Positions 61,449-64,000 of a stretch of DNA of 64,000 bases are shown here, piece after piece. Source of the DNA: Rhodopseudomonas_A palustris_F (GTDB lineage Bacteria; Pseudomonadota; Alphaproteobacteria; Rhizobiales; Xanthobacteraceae). The stretch spans positions 1,922,001 through 1,986,000 of the forward strand of contig NC_007925.1 of the NCBI RefSeq assembly GCF_000013745.1, written 5' to 3'. The notes beneath the pieces were generated by a model. It was not told the origin of the DNA, did no database searches, and saw nothing but the letters and a program-made list of their open reading frames with translations. Each line of letters starts with the position of its first letter. Position 1 is the first letter of the stretch. Both the position numbers and the translations under genes were made by a program.

Positions 61449-62021
61449 ATGGACTGGAACGATCTCGGCAAACAGGTGATCGCGGCGGGCGCGCCTTTGC
61501 TCGGCACCGCGCTGGGCGGCCCGCTCGGCGGCGCCGCCGGCAATATTCTGGCGCAGGCGCTGGGGTCGGCGGCGCCGACGCCGGCCGCTGTGCAGGCGGC
61601 GCTGCCGGCGGCCGATCCGCAAAAGCTCGCCGAGGCCGAAGCGCAATGGATCGAGACGATCCGCGCCGAGGCGGAGACCCAGCGCACCGCGATCAGTGAG
61701 ACCCAGGCCACCATCCGCGCCGAGATCGGCAGCGACGACGTGGTGCAGCGCTGGTGGCGGCCGGCCTATGCCTGGGAGCTGACGCTGGAATGCGCCGCCT
61801 TGTGGGCGGTGCTGATCCACGAATTCTGGACCGGCGACGTCGCCACCATCAACGCGCTGGTCGGCGCCACCGCGCTGCTGGTGACCTATTGGGGCTTCCG
61901 ATTCGGCGTGCTAGGCGTCTATATCGGCGGCCGGACCCGGGAAAAGGTTTCGGCCGCGACCGGGCAGGACGCGCCCGGCGCGATCGAAAAGCTGGTCAAG
62001 GCGGTCGTGAAGAAAAAGTAA
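61449..62021 (+). CDS. GTA holin (three transmembrane helices)
   Basis: 190 residues of the GTA_holin_3TM type. Hydrophobic segments lie at the Gly-rich N-terminus (LLGTALGGPLGGAAGNILAQ), at ECAALWAVLIHEFW and at NALVGATALLVTYWGFRFGV; a basic C-terminus with KAVVKKK ends it. RWWRPAYAWELTLE is the family hallmark. It makes pores for the endolysin and lyses the cell to release GTA particles. Here the lysis pair is adjacent to the structural cluster, whereas in Rhodobacter it lies elsewhere. Confidence 0.92.
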   Translation: MDWNDLGKQVIAAGAPLLGTALGGPLGGAAGNILAQALGSAAPTPAAVQAALPAADPQKLAEAEAQWIETIRAEAETQRTAISETQATIRAEIGSDDVVQRWWRPAYAWELTLECAALWAVLIHEFWTGDVATINALVGATALLVTYWGFRFGVLGVYIGGRTREKVSAATGQDAPGAIEKLVKAVVKKK

Positions 62022-62117
62022 TTGTTTCGCACCGCGGCGTTCATCGGTCGTTCACGCCGCCGAGCCTCATCTGCACGGCGGCGATCGCGCCCAAATAACT
62101 GGACTACGGAGACGGTC

Positions 62118-62807
62118 TTGCGTCTGCTCGTCGTTGAAGATGATCCCGATCTCAATCGTCAGCTCACCACCGCGCTGACCGACGCCGGCTATGTGGTCGA
62201 CCGCGCCTTCGACGGCGAGGAAGGCCACTTCCTCGGCGACACCGAGCCTTACGACGCGGTGGTGCTGGATATCGGCCTGCCGAAGATGGACGGCATCTCG
62301 GTGCTGGAAGCCTGGCGGCGCAATCACCGCGCGATGCCGGTCTTGATCCTGACCGCGCGCGACCGCTGGAGCGACAAGGTGCAGGGCTTCGACGCCGGCG
62401 CCGACGACTATGTCGCCAAGCCGTTTCATCTGGAAGAGGTGCTGGCGCGGCTGCGCGCGCTGCTGCGCCGCTCCGCCGGTCACGCGCAGTCCGAACTGAC
62501 CTGCGGCCCGGTGGTGCTCGATACCCGCACCGGACGGGTCAGCGTCAACGGCAACCCGGTGAAGATGACCTCGCACGAATATCGGCTGTTGGCCTATCTG
62601 ATGCACCATTCCGGACGCGTGGTGTCGCGCACCGAACTGGTCGAGCATCTGTACGACCAAGACTTCGATCGCGATTCCAACACCATCGAGGTGTTCGTCG
62701 GCCGCATCCGCAAGAAGCTCGACGTCGACATCATCCAGACCGTGCGCGGGCTCGGCTATCTGCTGACGCCGCCGCCGGCTGCGCCCGCGGCCCATCAACG
62801 GCCTTGA
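62118..62807 (+). CDS. OmpR/PhoP family response regulator
   Basis: 229 residues. The receiver domain has Asp51 (VVLDIGLPKMDG) as phosphorylation site and Lys101 (VAKPF). The winged-helix domain (about 130-220) has MTSHEYRLLAYLMHHSGRVV and TIEVFVGRIRKKL. TTG 62118 follows GGAGA; no ATG or GTG fits better. It works with the histidine kinase that starts at 62880, 72 bases downstream. Confidence 0.9.
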   Translation: MRLLVVEDDPDLNRQLTTALTDAGYVVDRAFDGEEGHFLGDTEPYDAVVLDIGLPKMDGISVLEAWRRNHRAMPVLILTARDRWSDKVQGFDAGADDYVAKPFHLEEVLARLRALLRRSAGHAQSELTCGPVVLDTRTGRVSVNGNPVKMTSHEYRLLAYLMHHSGRVVSRTELVEHLYDQDFDRDSNTIEVFVGRIRKKLDVDIIQTVRGLGYLLTPPPAAPAAHQRP

Positions 62808-62879
62808 TCCGGCCGGCGGCTTGGTCTGTTGTGAGGGCATGACGCGCCGTCCCATCATCTGCCTCAGGATCCTGCGCTG

Positions 62880-64000
62880 ATGCGCGGCAGTTCGCTCGCC
62901 ACCCGGCTGTTCCTGTCGGCGACCGCCTGGGTGGTGGTGATCCTGGCGATCACCGGCATCGTGCTGTCGTCGGTGTATCGGCAGGCCTCCGAGCGCGCCT
63001 TCGACCGCCGGCTGAACCTCTATCTGCGCACCTTGGTGGCCGAGGTGGCGACGCCCGACGAGCCGCCGGAGCGCCAATTCCAATCGCTCGGCGAGCCGTT
63101 GTTCGATCTGCCGCTGTCCGGTTGGTACTGGCAGATCGCGCGCACCGATTCCGAAAAACCCGAATTGCGCGGCTCGCGTTCGCTGTGGGATCGCAAGCTG
63201 TCGCACCTACAGGATCAGGGCGTCGAACTCACCGCCGCGGGCGTTCGCCAGGGCTATGTCGACGGCCCCGAAGGCCAGAACCTGCGGATGGTGGAGCGGC
63301 CGGTCGATCTCGGCGCCGACGGCAAGTTCCTGGTCACGGTGGCGGGCGACGCCACCGAGATCTTCGAGGAGACCAGGACTTTCGATTACTATCTGGCCAG
63401 CACCTTCCTGGCGCTGTCGATCGGGCTGCTGCTGACCACGATTTTCCAGGTCCGCTTCGGCTTAGCGCCGCTGAAGCGGATTTCGGATTCCATTGCCGAC
63501 ATCCGCTCCGGCCGCGCCGAGCGGCTGGAGGGCGAATTCCCGGTCGAGATCGCGCCCTTGGCGCGGGAAACTAACGCGCTGATCGACGCCAACCGCCAGA
63601 TCGTCGAGCGGGCGCGCACCCATGTCGGCAATCTGGCGCATGCGATCAAGACGCCGTTGTCGGTGATCATCAACGAAGCGGCGGCGCACCCCGGCGACGC
63701 CTTCGCCGCCAAGGTGTTGGAGCAGGCCGACGTGATGCGCGACCAGGTCACCCACCATCTGCAGCGGGCGCGGATCGCGGCGCGGCTGACCGTGGTCGGC
63801 ACCGTCACCGAGGTCGCGCCGGTGATCGAGGCGTTGCGCCGGACCATGGAAAAGATCCACCGCGAGCGCTGCATCGCGATCGACGTCGAGGCCGCCGCCG
63901 CGGCGAAATTCCGCGGCGAGCGCCAGGATTTGGAGGAAATGGTCGGCAATCTGATCGACAACGCCTGCAAATGGGCGGAAGCGCGGGTGTTCATCGAGGT
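62880..64000 (+). CDS. Sensor histidine kinase, partial (cut by the right edge)
   Basis: 373 residues are visible; the frame is open to the window end. The N-terminal helix (LFLSATAWVVVILAITGIVL) and a second at about 168-188 enclose a periplasmic sensor of about 130 residues. A HAMP region and a HisKA domain with His254 (NLAHAIKTPLSVI) follow, and the start of the ATPase domain (EMVGNLIDNACKWA). It is the cognate kinase of the preceding regulator and resembles PhoQ-type kinases of this group. The ligand is unknown. Confidence 0.9.
   Translation, partial: MRGSSLATRLFLSATAWVVVILAITGIVLSSVYRQASERAFDRRLNLYLRTLVAEVATPDEPPERQFQSLGEPLFDLPLSGWYWQIARTDSEKPELRGSRSLWDRKLSHLQDQGVELTAAGVRQGYVDGPEGQNLRMVERPVDLGADGKFLVTVAGDATEIFEETRTFDYYLASTFLALSIGLLLTTIFQVRFGLAPLKRISDSIADIRSGRAERLEGEFPVEIAPLARETNALIDANRQIVERARTHVGNLAHAIKTPLSVIINEAAAHPGDAFAAKVLEQADVMRDQVTHHLQRARIAARLTVVGTVTEVAPVIEALRRTMEKIHRERCIAIDVEAAAAAKFRGERQDLEEMVGNLIDNACKWAEARVFIE

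Noticed and set aside
33030..62021. Ordinary prophage
   Set aside because: No integrase, repressor, replication genes or attachment sites; gene order and the GTA holin match an RcGTA-type gene transfer agent.

Overview
The window looks like chromosomal DNA of an alphaproteobacterium of the Rhodopseudomonas/Bradyrhizobium group. It has very GC-rich coding sequence, a Ros/MucR regulator, DUF1491, DUF2336, DUF5330 and DUF6456 proteins, CtrA-type TTAA-N7-TTAAC boxes, a Flp pilin and a complete RcGTA-type gene transfer agent (GTA) cluster. No rRNA, tRNA, integrase or CRISPR array was seen. Genus is inferred from gene content, not from a marker gene. Left part (1-5617): the tail of an M20 peptidase is followed by an AT-richer block holding an anti-phage dCTP deaminase gene with a long noncoding leader and an intact IS5-like element with recognisable terminal inverted repeats. 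A family 39 glycosyltransferase on the minus strand follows. Positions 5700-19625 are mostly ordinary chromosome: a Pro/Glu-rich membrane protein, MucR, a free-standing DnaA-domain-IV protein overlapping DUF6456, SufE, DUF5330, a PAS histidine kinase of the DivJ/PleC type with a peptidoglycan-binding partner, DUF1491, DUF2336, PepSY, a small protein/lipoprotein pair behind a perfect CtrA box, a DUF1254/DUF1214 pair and a class A penicillin-binding protein. Accessory region (19740-27497): an AT-rich segment and a 23-unit tetranucleotide microsatellite precede an internally deleted AAA ATPase. A STAND-like ATPase with an AT-hook tail and a YcgN protein follow, translationally coupled by ATGA overlaps. 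Next come a patatin-like phospholipase, a subtilisin-like (S8) protease and a ComEC-type metallo-beta-lactamase hydrolase, in that order on one strand. Patatin, protease and MBL are effector types used in known bacterial immune systems, and the trio beside an ATPase sensor is the best candidate here for an undescribed system. Positions 27785-32981 hold an MFS exporter, a chemotaxis receptor, a Flp pilin and small membrane proteins. GTA region (33030-62021): the RcGTA gene order g1-g2-g3-g4-g5-g6-g7-g8-g9-g10-g10.1-g11-g12-g13-g14-g15 is complete on the plus strand. It is followed by a DUF2793 fibre/spike protein, a GH19 endolysin and a GTA-type three-TM holin. Unlike the compact RcGTA cluster, this one is broken up by unrelated genes: a PilZ protein; a DUF3551 protein; an HNH-like toxin module with two DUF2019 putative immunity genes; a secreted peptide, Spy-like chaperone and trypsin on the minus strand; a Pro-rich secreted protein; and two methyltransferases that share a C-terminal tag. 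It also carries many palindromic intergenic repeats. The window ends with an OmpR-type response regulator and the start of its histidine kinase, cut by the right edge. Coordinates were read by eye; alternative start codons are stated where the choice was not clear.
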